This document shows, piece by piece, positions 1 through 8,402 of a stretch of 58,681 nt of DNA. Origin of the DNA: Bacteroidales bacterium (GTDB lineage Bacteria > Bacteroidota > Bacteroidia > Bacteroidales > Muribaculaceae); assembly GCA_019416285.1 (NCBI GenBank), contig DXXM01000019.1, positions 1 to 58,681 on the forward strand. The letters run 5' to 3'. The notes under the pieces were generated by a model. That model did not search any database. It worked only from the letters and a program-made list of their open reading frames with translations, and had not been told where the DNA came from. Position 1 is the stretch's first letter. Each line of letters begins with the position of its first letter. Both the position numbers and the translations under genes were made by a program.

Positions 1-80
1 TTATCTAAAAAATTCGCTGCCCCTCATTTCTCTTTTGTTTTTAAACAGCCTCTAAGGATAAAATACATATCTTTTAACTC

Positions 81-127
81 AACGCAAAGCCGCGGGCGGA
101 TACAATATTCGCCCGCGGCTTCGCGTT
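81..127. terminator. Strong GC-rich inverted repeat before porT
   Basis: Positions 81-98 and 110-127 are near-perfect reverse complements around an 11-base AT-rich loop, giving a long GC-rich hairpin. No clear T-tract follows on either strand. It may be the terminator of a gene left of the window, or a 5' leader hairpin of the porT operon, since it ends about 10 bases before the porT start codon. Confidence 0.5.
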
Positions 128-137
128 ATAAAAGGTG

Positions 138-896
138 ATGAATCATCACTTTCACATACAATTGCAATGGCGACGGGCATCACGGAGGATGCTCGCTCTG
201 CTTGTCGTGGTCCTCGCTGCCGTGGGGGGACAAGCCCGGGCGCAGAGCCTCAACGACAAGCTGATGAACCGTCCCTACGCCGACATGCGCCGCTGGCACC
301 TCGGTTTCTCCGTCGGCCTGCACACACAGGATTTCTCATTCACACACAACGGCTACACGACCGACAACGGCGAACAGTGGTTTATCGAGCAGCCGTCGTT
401 CTCGCCCGGTTTCTGCGTCAACGGCCTCATTGACTACCGTCTGGGGACATATTTCAACCTCCGTTTCACCCCCGGTATGTATTTCGGCAACCGCGACGTA
501 AGGATGCGCGAATACAATAGCGGCGCCGAGCTCCGTCAGAACCTGAAATCGGCCCTAATCGTATTGCCCGTCGACCTGAAATTTTCCGGACTGCGCTACC
601 GCAACTCGCGCCCCTACGTGACCGCCGGCCTCATGCCCACATTCAACGTGACCAAGAAAACCGGCGACTACCTGCGCACGAAATCCACCGACTTCTTCCT
701 CACCTGCGGTTTCGGCTGCGACTTCTACCTCCCCTATTTCAAGTTCAATCCCGAAATCAAATTCTGTTTCGGCATGGGCGATGTGCTCGAACATGACCGT
801 CCCGACATCTCAGAGGAGCCCGACAAGCTGAAAATCACCAACTCCCTGAAGAAAGCCGTCTCCCGCATGGTAGTCCTAACCTTCTACTTCGAATGA
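138..896 (+). CDS. porT: PorT-like type IX secretion outer membrane protein
   Basis: A 252-residue predicted outer membrane beta-barrel. An N-terminal hydrophobic segment (MLALLVVVLAAVGG) is followed by a signal peptidase site near QARAQS. The rest shows alternating aromatic/polar strands and ends in FYFE, as barrels do. The N-terminal motif (LNDKPYADMRRWHLGFSVG-type) and the place directly before porP/gldKLMN match the PorT/SprT family needed for type IX secretion. The ATG at 138 follows an AAAGG-like site; a GTG at 135 is possible but less likely. Its stop overlaps the start of the next gene (ATGA), which suggests translational coupling. The family call rests on N-terminal pattern, size and context. 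Confidence 0.8.
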   Translation: MNHHFHIQLQWRRASRRMLALLVVVLAAVGGQARAQSLNDKLMNRPYADMRRWHLGFSVGLHTQDFSFTHNGYTTDNGEQWFIEQPSFSPGFCVNGLIDYRLGTYFNLRFTPGMYFGNRDVRMREYNSGAELRQNLKSALIVLPVDLKFSGLRYRNSRPYVTAGLMPTFNVTKKTGDYLRTKSTDFFLTCGFGCDFYLPYFKFNPEIKFCFGMGDVLEHDRPDISEEPDKLKITNSLKKAVSRMVVLTFYFE

Positions 897-1951
897 CCCG
901 CAGATTTCCCGACATACACCGCCTGATTCCGTCGCTGCTCGCAGCCGTGACGCTCTTTCTCGTGCCCCTCTTCTCCCGGGCTCAGGGCGACGCGCTCATG
1001 ACGCAATACTGGGCCGTCCCGACATATTACAATCCCGGAGCCATAGGCGACACCGACTACCTGCGCATCCGCGGCGGCGGCCGCCTCCAGTGGGTAGGCA
1101 TCGACAACGCCCCGCAGACCTTCCTCGCCGCCGCCGACATGCCCTTCAAGTTTCTCAACAAGCGCTTCGGAACCGGCCTCGTCATGCAGCAGGAATCCTA
1201 CGGCCTTTTCAAGAACCTCACCATCAACGCTCAGATAGGCTACAAGCAAAAGCTCTTCAAGGGTGAGCTCACCGCCGCATTGTCCGTGGGCTTCATCAAC
1301 CAACAGTTCATGGGCTCGGAGGTATTCATCCCCGACGACGATGACTTCCACACCCCCGAGGACGAGGCCATCCCGACGCGCGACGTCGCAGGCAACGCCC
1401 TTGACCTCGGCATAGGCATCTACTATACCCACAAAAAATTCTGGGCCGGACTCTCACTCCTCCATGCCAACAACCCGACCGTGACATTCACGAGTGACAC
1501 CGAGGGCTCCTCCGTATCCCGCGCCGACGACATCTCCGGCGGCGACAGCAGCAACCCCTCGGCCGGACTGACAAAAAAATATCAGTTCACAGCCAACCGC
1601 ACGGCATATTTCATGGCCGGAAGCAATATTCCGATAAAAAACACGTTATTTGAAGTGATACCCTCCGTCATAGTACGCAGCGATTTCACCTTCACTGACT
1701 TCGAGCTGACCGGGCGCCTGCGCTACAAAAAGCTCTTCACCGCCGGTCTCGGCTACCGCTACAACGATGCCGTCTCCATCATGCTCGGAGCCGAAATCAA
1801 AGGCATATTCATAGGCTACAGCTATGACTATCACCTTTCCGATATATCAAAAGCCTCGTCAGGGAGCCATGAACTCGTGGCGGGCTATAACCTTAAACTT
1901 GATTTTTCTGAGAAAAACCGTAACAAACACAAGAGCATACGCATAATGTAA
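893..1951 (+). CDS. porP: Type IX secretion membrane protein PorP/SprF
   Basis: A 352-residue protein with a signal peptide ending near SRAQG. It then has the PorP/SprF hallmark of a short helix-like stretch with DALMTQYWAVPTYYNPGAIG, followed by outer membrane beta-strands to the C-terminus. Members of this family partner with PorK/PorN rings or anchor secreted adhesins at the surface. The ATG overlaps the porT stop codon by four bases, and gldK starts three bases after its own stop. One transcript for porT-porP-gldKLMN is therefore likely. Length is typical for the family. Confidence 0.92.
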   Translation: MTRRFPDIHRLIPSLLAAVTLFLVPLFSRAQGDALMTQYWAVPTYYNPGAIGDTDYLRIRGGGRLQWVGIDNAPQTFLAAADMPFKFLNKRFGTGLVMQQESYGLFKNLTINAQIGYKQKLFKGELTAALSVGFINQQFMGSEVFIPDDDDFHTPEDEAIPTRDVAGNALDLGIGIYYTHKKFWAGLSLLHANNPTVTFTSDTEGSSVSRADDISGGDSSNPSAGLTKKYQFTANRTAYFMAGSNIPIKNTLFEVIPSVIVRSDFTFTDFELTGRLRYKKLFTAGLGYRYNDAVSIMLGAEIKGIFIGYSYDYHLSDISKASSGSHELVAGYNLKLDFSEKNRNKHKSIRIM

Positions 1952-1954
1952 CTT

Positions 1955-3394
1955 ATGAAAAAGATATTCCACATACTTTTCGCTCTGATAATCCTCTCAT
2001 CGGCCATCTCCTGCGCCACCGGCAGCCGCAGCTCGGCAGGCGGCGAAGTGACCGGCGTGGGAGGCACGTCATGGACCGAACCCACCCCCTACGGCATGGT
2101 ACTCGTGTCGAGAGGCTCCGTCAAGATGGGGCCTGCCAAGGATGACTCGCTCTGGAATCTCCGCGCGGATCCCCGTGGAGTATCGGTCGACGCCTTCTGG
2201 ATGGACGAAACCGAAATCACCAACTCGAAATACAAGCAGTTTGTGTTCTGGGTACGTGACTCGATTATCCGCGAGCGCCTCGCCGACCCCGCCTATGGCG
2301 GCAACGAGGAGTTCAAAATCGAGGAGGACCGCGAGGGCAACCCCGTGACTCCCCACCTCAACTGGGCCAAGGCCATACCCTGGCGCAACGCCAACGAGGA
2401 CGAGCAGCGCGCCATCGAGAGCCTCTACCGCACCAACCCCATCACCGGCACACGCGAGCTTGACCCCGAGCAACTCAACTACCGCTACGAAATCTATAAC
2501 CACACCGAGGCCGCACGCCGCAAGAACCGCCTCAACCCTGCGCGCAGGGAATACAACACCGACAAACCCGTCCCCACCGACGTGCCCGTAATCTCGAAAG
2601 ACACGGCATATATCAACGACGAGGGCGAGATAGTACGCGAGACAATCACCCGCGGACTCACCGGCGACTTCGACTTCGTCAACACATACATTGTCAACGT
2701 CTACCCCGACACCACCGCCTGGATCAACGACTTCGACAATGCCTACAACGAGCCATACGTCCGCCTCTACTTCTCCCACGGCGGCTACAACGACTATCCC
2801 GTGGTCGGTGTGAGCTGGGAGCAGGCCAACGCCTTCGCCACCTGGCGCACCGACTTCCTCCGCCGCTCTCTCGGCCGCGAGGGTGTCTACATCGAGCCCT
2901 ACCGCCTCCCCACCGAGGCCGAGTGGGAATATGCCGCACGCGCCGGAAAGAGCGAGAACATGTATCCCTGGGACGGCGACCTGCCGCTCACCGAGGATCA
3001 GGGCTGTTTCTACGCCAATTTCAAGCCTCAGGAGGGCAACTTCGTGCAGGACGGCCAGCTAATCACCTCGCGCGTCGGCACATACTCGCCAAACGACTTC
3101 GGGCTCTACGACATGGCCGGCAACGTCAGCGAATGGACCTCGACGGCCTTCACCGAGAGCGTCGGAAAGCTGACAAGCGACCTCAATCCCGAGTATCGCT
3201 ACGACGCCGCCCAGGAGGATCCCTACAAGATGAAGCGCAAGATTGTACGCGGCGGTTCGTGGAAGGATGTGGCCCACAACATCCGCTCCGACATCCGCAT
3301 GTGGGAATACCAGAACGAGCAGCGTTCCTACATCGGTTTCCGCTGCGTCCGCTCGCAGATAGGATTTGCCAAAGGCACAAAAGCAAAGAAATAA
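1955..3394 (+). CDS. gldK: Type IX secretion ring lipoprotein GldK/PorK
   Basis: A 479-residue lipoprotein with the lipobox SSAISC (Cys about residue 20). The body is a formylglycine-generating-enzyme-like (SUMF1) fold with FWMDETEITNSKYKQF near residue 85, VVGVSWEQANAFATWR, LPTEAEWEYAARAG, GLYDMAGNVSEWT and a C-terminal VRGGSW...GFRCVR. This is the PorK/GldK architecture. The protein forms the periplasmic ring with PorN beneath the outer membrane and is not expected to be an enzyme. It is followed by gldL after 39 bases. Confidence 0.95.
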   Translation: MKKIFHILFALIILSSAISCATGSRSSAGGEVTGVGGTSWTEPTPYGMVLVSRGSVKMGPAKDDSLWNLRADPRGVSVDAFWMDETEITNSKYKQFVFWVRDSIIRERLADPAYGGNEEFKIEEDREGNPVTPHLNWAKAIPWRNANEDEQRAIESLYRTNPITGTRELDPEQLNYRYEIYNHTEAARRKNRLNPARREYNTDKPVPTDVPVISKDTAYINDEGEIVRETITRGLTGDFDFVNTYIVNVYPDTTAWINDFDNAYNEPYVRLYFSHGGYNDYPVVGVSWEQANAFATWRTDFLRRSLGREGVYIEPYRLPTEAEWEYAARAGKSENMYPWDGDLPLTEDQGCFYANFKPQEGNFVQDGQLITSRVGTYSPNDFGLYDMAGNVSEWTSTAFTESVGKLTSDLNPEYRYDAAQEDPYKMKRKIVRGGSWKDVAHNIRSDIRMWEYQNEQRSYIGFRCVRSQIGFAKGTKAKK

Positions 3395-3433
3395 ATCCAC
3401 CTCTTCCTCAACCACTCCAAACTTTACTCCGCT

Positions 3434-4393
3434 ATGACTAAAGAAAAGATAAAGAAAGAACTCGGGACCATGATGACATGGGAGGGCGGACAGCGCCTCT
3501 TCAACTTCGCCTACAGTATCGGCGCGGCCATCGTCATCTGGGGAGCTCTCTTCAAGATACTCCATCTCCCCGGCGGCAACACCCTCCTCTGCATCGGCAT
3601 GGGCACCGAGGTACTCATGTTTATCCTCACCGCTTTTGACCGTCCCCCGAAGGAATATCACTGGGAGGATGTGTTCCCCGAACTCGACAACAAGGACAGC
3701 GAGGCCACCGGTCGCCGCGCCATCGGCGGCGGAGGCACAGTCTATGTGGGCGGAGGCAACGGCAACACGGCCTGTGCCGGCGATGCCGCCGCACGCGAGG
3801 CCGTGGGTCTGCCCGCAGGCATAGAAATCAGCGAGAACGACCGCCTGGCCCTCTCCGAGAGCATACAGCGCATGTCGACCGCGGCCGAACAGCTCTCCAA
3901 AATGGCCGAGCTGACCACCGCCACGCAGGACTATCTCGCACAGATGGCCGCCATCTCGACACAGATGGAGCAGCTGCGCCAGACCACCGAGTCGCTCAAC
4001 GCCGTGTCCAACGTGCTCCTCGAAAGCTACCGCGCCATCACCGAGAATTCCTCGTCAATCACCGAGAACTCCCGCGGCTACATCGACCGCATGTCGGACC
4101 TCAACCGCAACCTCGGCGGTCTCAACACCATCTACGAAATCCAGCTCAAGAGCGTGTCGACTCAGCTCGAATCCATCGACCGCGTCAACCGCGGCATCAA
4201 GGATATACGCGACATGTATGAGAAGAGCGCTTCGCAGAGCGCCCGCTACTGCGAGGAGACCGAAAAGATGGCTCGCTATATGCAGCAGCTCAATCAGGTC
4301 TACGAGAAGATGCTCCACGCCATGACCATCAACATGTATCGCCCCATGATGAGCGACATTCCCGGCGCGCAGTCGTCGGGCGCGGTCAACTGA
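3434..4393 (+). CDS. gldL: Type IX secretion inner membrane motor protein GldL/PorL
   Basis: A 319-residue protein with two N-terminal transmembrane helices (about residues 22-45 and 50-70), typical of GldL. A glycine-rich linker (about 97-112) and a long helical cytoplasmic region (about 125-300) with coiled-coil character follow. GldL pentamers with GldM dimers form the proton-driven motor of type IX secretion. The conserved transmembrane glutamate of the family fits the E in GMGTEVLMF of the second helix. It lies between gldK and gldM, as in other Bacteroidota. Confidence 0.93.
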   Translation: MTKEKIKKELGTMMTWEGGQRLFNFAYSIGAAIVIWGALFKILHLPGGNTLLCIGMGTEVLMFILTAFDRPPKEYHWEDVFPELDNKDSEATGRRAIGGGGTVYVGGGNGNTACAGDAAAREAVGLPAGIEISENDRLALSESIQRMSTAAEQLSKMAELTTATQDYLAQMAAISTQMEQLRQTTESLNAVSNVLLESYRAITENSSSITENSRGYIDRMSDLNRNLGGLNTIYEIQLKSVSTQLESIDRVNRGIKDIRDMYEKSASQSARYCEETEKMARYMQQLNQVYEKMLHAMTINMYRPMMSDIPGAQSSGAVN

Positions 4394-4476
4394 CACGCCT
4401 CTTCCCCACAATGCGACTCCCCACGCATAAAATCAAAACCAACACCCCGAACCATTCCACACCACAACAAAGATAA

Positions 4477-6042
4477 ATGGCAGAATCAGTAGTCAGGCTT
4501 TCTCCGAGGCAGAAGATGATAAACCTCATGTATATCGTCCTCACGGCCATGCTTGCGCTCAACGTGTCGAGCGATGTGCTCGACGGTTTCGTGCAGGTGG
4601 AGGACGGTCTCGCGCGCACCAATGCCAACATGGGGCGCCGAAACGACGCCGTCTACTCGCAGCTCGAAGCCTTCACCGAACAGAACCCCGGCAAGGGCGC
4701 GCCCTGGCTCGCCAAGGCCAACGATGTCCGCAAGCGCTCGGCTCGGCTCTTCACGATTGTCGACTCGCTCAAGCGCGCTATTGTCATCGAGGCGGACGGC
4801 CCGGAGGGTGATGTCAACAACATCAACCGCCGCGACGATCTCGAATCGGCCGCCGTCATCATGCTCTCGCCCGGCGCCACCGGCGGCAAGCTCCTCCACT
4901 CGGAGATGGACAGCTACCGCGACTTCGTAACCACCCTCATCGGCGATTCCATCAAGCGCACGAGCATCAGCGAGGCCCTTTCGACGGCTCCGTTCAAACG
5001 TCCCGGCACCGTCACCCCGCAGATATGGGAGGAAGCGAAATTTGAAAATCAGCCTGTAGTGGCCGCAGTGACCCTGCTCACCAAACTGCAGAACGACATA
5101 CGCTACGCCGAGGGTGAGGCTCTCGCCAGTCTACTTGCTGCTGTCGACGCCGGCGACGTCCGAGTCAACGAACTTAACGCCTTCGTAATCCCCCAGTCGC
5201 GCATGGTGATGCGCGGCGGAAAATACTCGGCCAATATAGTTCTTGCGGCGGTCGACACCACCGCGCGCCCCGAAATCTTCGTCGCAGGCAAGAAACTCGC
5301 CAACGAGCAGGGACTCTATGAGTTCGTCACCTCCTCGACCGGCACATTCGACTACAACGGCTACCTTGAAGTGACCCACGGCGACGGTTCGTCGACCCGT
5401 CATCCCTTCTCGTCGAGCTACACCGTCATGGAGCCCACCGCCACCGTCTCGGCCACGATGATGAATGTGCTCTACGCCGGCATCGACAATCCCATGAGCA
5501 TTTCAGTGCCCGGAGTGCCCATGAGCGCCGTCAGTGCCACCATGAACAACGGCTCTCTCTCCCGCAGCGGCGACAGCTGGATAGCCCGTCCAGCCAAGGT
5601 AGGCGAAAACGCTACGATAACAGTCACGGCCAACATCGACGGCCGTCCACAGACCGTCGCCACCACCTCTTTCCGCGTCCGCAAGCTCCCCGACCCGGTC
5701 GCCTTCATCAGCTACACCGGCCAGAACGGGGCCAAGGAGCGCTACAAGGGTGGAAAGCCTATCTCAAAGACCCTACTGACCTCCGCTCCCGGCATCAGCG
5801 CCGCCATTGACGACGATATGCTCAACATCGACTTCCAGGTGCTCGGCTTCGAGACCGTGTTCTTCGACCAGATGGGCAACGCAATACCCGAAGTGTCGCA
5901 GGGAGCAGGCTTCTCGCAGCGTCAGAAAGACCAGTTCAAGCGCCTCTCGCGCGGCAAGCGCTTCTACATCTCCCGCATCCGCGCCAAAGGTCCCGACGGC
6001 ATCGAGCGTGTGCTCAGCCCGGTCGAGGTAATCGTCAACTAA
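4477..6042 (+). CDS. gldM: Type IX secretion periplasmic-spanning protein GldM/PorM
   Basis: A 521-residue protein with one N-terminal transmembrane helix after a short conserved cytoplasmic start (SPRQKMINLMYIVLTAMLALNVS). A long helical region and beta-sandwich periplasmic domains (D1-D4) follow. GldM links the GldL motor in the inner membrane to the GldK/GldN ring. The start ATG at 4477 begins with the conserved N-terminus directly. Length matches the family. It follows gldL by 83 bases and precedes gldN by 43 bases. Confidence 0.95.
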   Translation: MAESVVRLSPRQKMINLMYIVLTAMLALNVSSDVLDGFVQVEDGLARTNANMGRRNDAVYSQLEAFTEQNPGKGAPWLAKANDVRKRSARLFTIVDSLKRAIVIEADGPEGDVNNINRRDDLESAAVIMLSPGATGGKLLHSEMDSYRDFVTTLIGDSIKRTSISEALSTAPFKRPGTVTPQIWEEAKFENQPVVAAVTLLTKLQNDIRYAEGEALASLLAAVDAGDVRVNELNAFVIPQSRMVMRGGKYSANIVLAAVDTTARPEIFVAGKKLANEQGLYEFVTSSTGTFDYNGYLEVTHGDGSSTRHPFSSSYTVMEPTATVSATMMNVLYAGIDNPMSISVPGVPMSAVSATMNNGSLSRSGDSWIARPAKVGENATITVTANIDGRPQTVATTSFRVRKLPDPVAFISYTGQNGAKERYKGGKPISKTLLTSAPGISAAIDDDMLNIDFQVLGFETVFFDQMGNAIPEVSQGAGFSQRQKDQFKRLSRGKRFYISRIRAKGPDGIERVLSPVEVIVN

Positions 6043-6085
6043 CCAAGATTCACACTCCCCCAAAATACCTACACCCGTTCAGACA

Positions 6086-7216
6086 ATGAAGAAGATTCTT
6101 CTTACCGCCATAGTGATGCTCCTCTCGGCCACGGCTTTCGCGCAGGAGTCGAGTTCGAGCAGCGTCGTGCGACGTCGCGGCGCCGACGACCGCAACGCGG
6201 CCAAAACTCCCGCAGGCGTCACACAGCGCATGCAGGCCCACTACGAGGACACACCCATGACTGACTCCGAGCTCCAGTGGATGCGCGTGATGTATCGTCA
6301 GCTTGATCTGACCAAGGATGCCAACGCCGCGCTCTACTATCCCGACGAGCCTATCGAGGGACAGGAAAACCTATTCCGCATCATCCTCCGTCAGATGGCC
6401 GACAACCGGCTCTCGGCCTACGAGTATCTCGACGGCCGAGAGGTGTTCTCGGACGACTACAAGGTGAAGATGCGCGACGTGCTCGACCGCTTCCACATCC
6501 TCTACACCGACGCCAAGGGCTCTACCGAAAAGAATCCTAAGTTCGTCATCGAGGAGGCCGACGTGCCCGCATCGGAGGTACTGAGCTACTATATCATCGA
6601 GCGCTGGGAGTTTGACAAGCGCTCCAACCGCATGCGCACCCGCATCGAGGCAATCTGCCCCGTGCTTCACCGCGCGGGCGATTTCGGAGGTGAGGCGGTG
6701 AAGTATCCTATGTTCTGGGTAAAGTATGACGAGCTCCGCCCCTATCTCTCGACTCAGAACATCTTCACCAACGACGACAATAACCTCGCCACCTGTACCT
6801 ACGACGACTATTTCCAGCTCGGTCTCTACAACGGCGAGATTTACAAAACCCGCAACCTCCGCAACAAGTCGCTCATGCAGCTACACCCCGACCCGGAAGA
6901 GCTCGCACATGCCCAGGACAGCATACAGAAGCGTCTTGAAAGCTATGAGGACAAACTTTGGGTGCCCTCGCTTGAAGAACTGACAGCACGGCGCGAGGCT
7001 GCCGAGAAAGCAGAGCTCGAAGCCGAGGCAGCCGCCTCCGGTCAGACACTCGAGGAGGCCGCAACCACCACCAAAACAACAGTGACCCGCAGCAGCCGTA
7101 CCAAGCGAGGCAACACCGCCGCACGCAAGAGCAAACCCGCCAAGGTCAAGAAAGCCAAGGCTCCGAAGGCATCATCGTCGAGCGCAGTCCGCTCGGTCCG
7201 CAACCGCAAGCGCTGA
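6086..7216 (+). CDS. gldN: Type IX secretion ring protein GldN/PorN
   Basis: A 376-residue periplasmic protein with a signal peptide (MKKILLTAIVMLLSATAFAQ). The GldN/PorN core covers about residues 50-300 (MRVMYRQLDLTKDANAALYYP, YDEYFQLGLYNGEIYK-type region, LWVPSLEEL). It partners GldK in the outer-membrane-associated ring. The last 70 residues are unusual: an Ala/Glu-rich stretch and then a very basic Lys/Ala/Ser tail ending RSVRNRKR, which lies outside the normal family core. This is the last gene of the operon and is followed by a 457-base gap with a terminator. Confidence 0.93.
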   Translation: MKKILLTAIVMLLSATAFAQESSSSSVVRRRGADDRNAAKTPAGVTQRMQAHYEDTPMTDSELQWMRVMYRQLDLTKDANAALYYPDEPIEGQENLFRIILRQMADNRLSAYEYLDGREVFSDDYKVKMRDVLDRFHILYTDAKGSTEKNPKFVIEEADVPASEVLSYYIIERWEFDKRSNRMRTRIEAICPVLHRAGDFGGEAVKYPMFWVKYDELRPYLSTQNIFTNDDNNLATCTYDDYFQLGLYNGEIYKTRNLRNKSLMQLHPDPEELAHAQDSIQKRLESYEDKLWVPSLEELTARREAAEKAELEAEAAASGQTLEEAATTTKTTVTRSSRTKRGNTAARKSKPAKVKKAKAPKASSSSAVRSVRNRKR

Positions 7217-7606
7217 GTCTCCACCATCATTACAGAGAGTCTGCTCTCTCCTTCATCACAGAAAGCGCTCTCCTTCTCCCCTTGTGAACTAAAGAGCTGT
7301 AGCCGCGGCCGGTCATCATAGTGTACGACCCTCTGCACCGCAACTCCTCGGGAAACAGTGCGCGTGCCGGCAAAGGCAATATTGCCGGACAGACACCGCA
7401 CCCGCCTCTCTCCCCTGTTGCTGAGAAGCAGCAATCTTTAACCATAAATACAAATTCTCTCCCGGTTCACACCTCTCCCGCCCGGGTGGATGTCATCCCA
7501 AACAAAGACCTTTCTCACAGCTTGCTAACTAAAAGGTCGATGACCCCACCCCGCGGGAGAGGATTTTTTGTACCCGGCAAGAAAACAATCCGGCCCCTCC
7601 ATGCAA
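7217..7606. other. Intergenic stretch without a supported gene
   Basis: Between convergent gldN and the DUF3256 gene. Several small hairpins are visible (AGAGAG/CTCTCT near 7232, CCGGCAA/TTGCCGG near 7370, TTGCTG/CAGCAA near 7422). The open frames here have atypical composition, and no family motif is recognised. Confidence 0.5.
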
Positions 7607-7650
7607 AAAGGAATCCGACCCCAACAGAGCCGGATTCCTTTTCTTATCAT
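7607..7650. terminator. Bidirectional terminator between gldN and DUF3256 gene
   Basis: AAGGAATCCG at 7609-7618 pairs with CGGATTCCTT at 7631-7640. It is followed by a T-rich run (TTCTTATC) and preceded by an A run, so it can serve both converging genes. Confidence 0.8.
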
Positions 7651-7673
7651 TAAATAATTATCGCAAATGAGAT

Positions 7674-8303
7674 TTACTTCTGCAGGGTGTAGTTTTTGCC
7701 GTTCCAGAGGTAGACGAGCTGGGGGCGGAGGTAGGAAGAGAGGTCGTCGTATAGGGCTTTATCGAGGAAGTGAGAGAGGTTGTTGGTGAGGGTCAGAGTG
7801 CCGCTCTCGGGGTCGATGCGGTATGACGCGAGCATGAAGGGCACCTGCATCGTCACCTCGTCCTGATTCTGACGGCCGCTGTCGGTCAGCCACTCCTTCC
7901 ATCCCGGTTTGACGAAATAGCTCTCGGTGGGAAGCGGCTTCCAATCACTGTCGAAAAACTTGATGTTGGAGTCGAGTCCGGGTGTGGCGACTGTGCTGAT
8001 AAGGGCCACGACAGTCCCTTTGGAGCCTTTCAGCTCCATAATCTGCATGGCCGATGAATCCGTCATCTTCACGGTGAGCGAGGCGGGAGTCATCTCGGTG
8101 ATGAGCGAGCGGCCGTCGAGAGAGTTCTGCGAGGGAGTGCTCATGCCGTTCTTATAGTAGTCGACCATGTCGAGGCGCGTGTTCTGGTCAAGGAGCGGGA
8201 ACACATTCTGCGGAGCCGACGTGAAGAGGTCGGCGGCCGATGTCTGCGCCATGCCGGTCAGAGCGGCCCCCATGAGTGCTAAAGTCAGAAGATGTTTTTT
8301 CAT
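7674..8303 (-). CDS. DUF3256 family protein
   Basis: A 209-residue secreted or periplasmic protein with a signal peptide (MKKHLLTLALMGAALTGMAQTS). The body matches the Bacteroidales DUF3256 family: a start region LFTSAPQNVFPLLDQNTRLDMVDYY, a central SLTVKMTDSSAMQI, and a C-terminal LRPQLVYLWNGKNY. Function is unknown. It lies downstream of the DEAD-box helicase on the same strand (99-base gap) and converges with gldN. Confidence 0.8.
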   Translation of the reverse strand: MKKHLLTLALMGAALTGMAQTSAADLFTSAPQNVFPLLDQNTRLDMVDYYKNGMSTPSQNSLDGRSLITEMTPASLTVKMTDSSAMQIMELKGSKGTVVALISTVATPGLDSNIKFFDSDWKPLPTESYFVKPGWKEWLTDSGRQNQDEVTMQVPFMLASYRIDPESGTLTLTNNLSHFLDKALYDDLSSYLRPQLVYLWNGKNYTLQK

Positions 8304-8402
8304 TGGCTATTCCATTATTATTTTTTGACAGCATCCGACGGAAAAGGTTTAAGTCCTGTGCGTGAAAAATCTCAGCGGCGCGGGCCCGACCGGTTCCGAG
8401 GG

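Noticed and set aside
7321..7653. 110-codon open frame after gldN
   Set aside because: Runs through the terminator hairpin, has odd composition and no recognisable domain.
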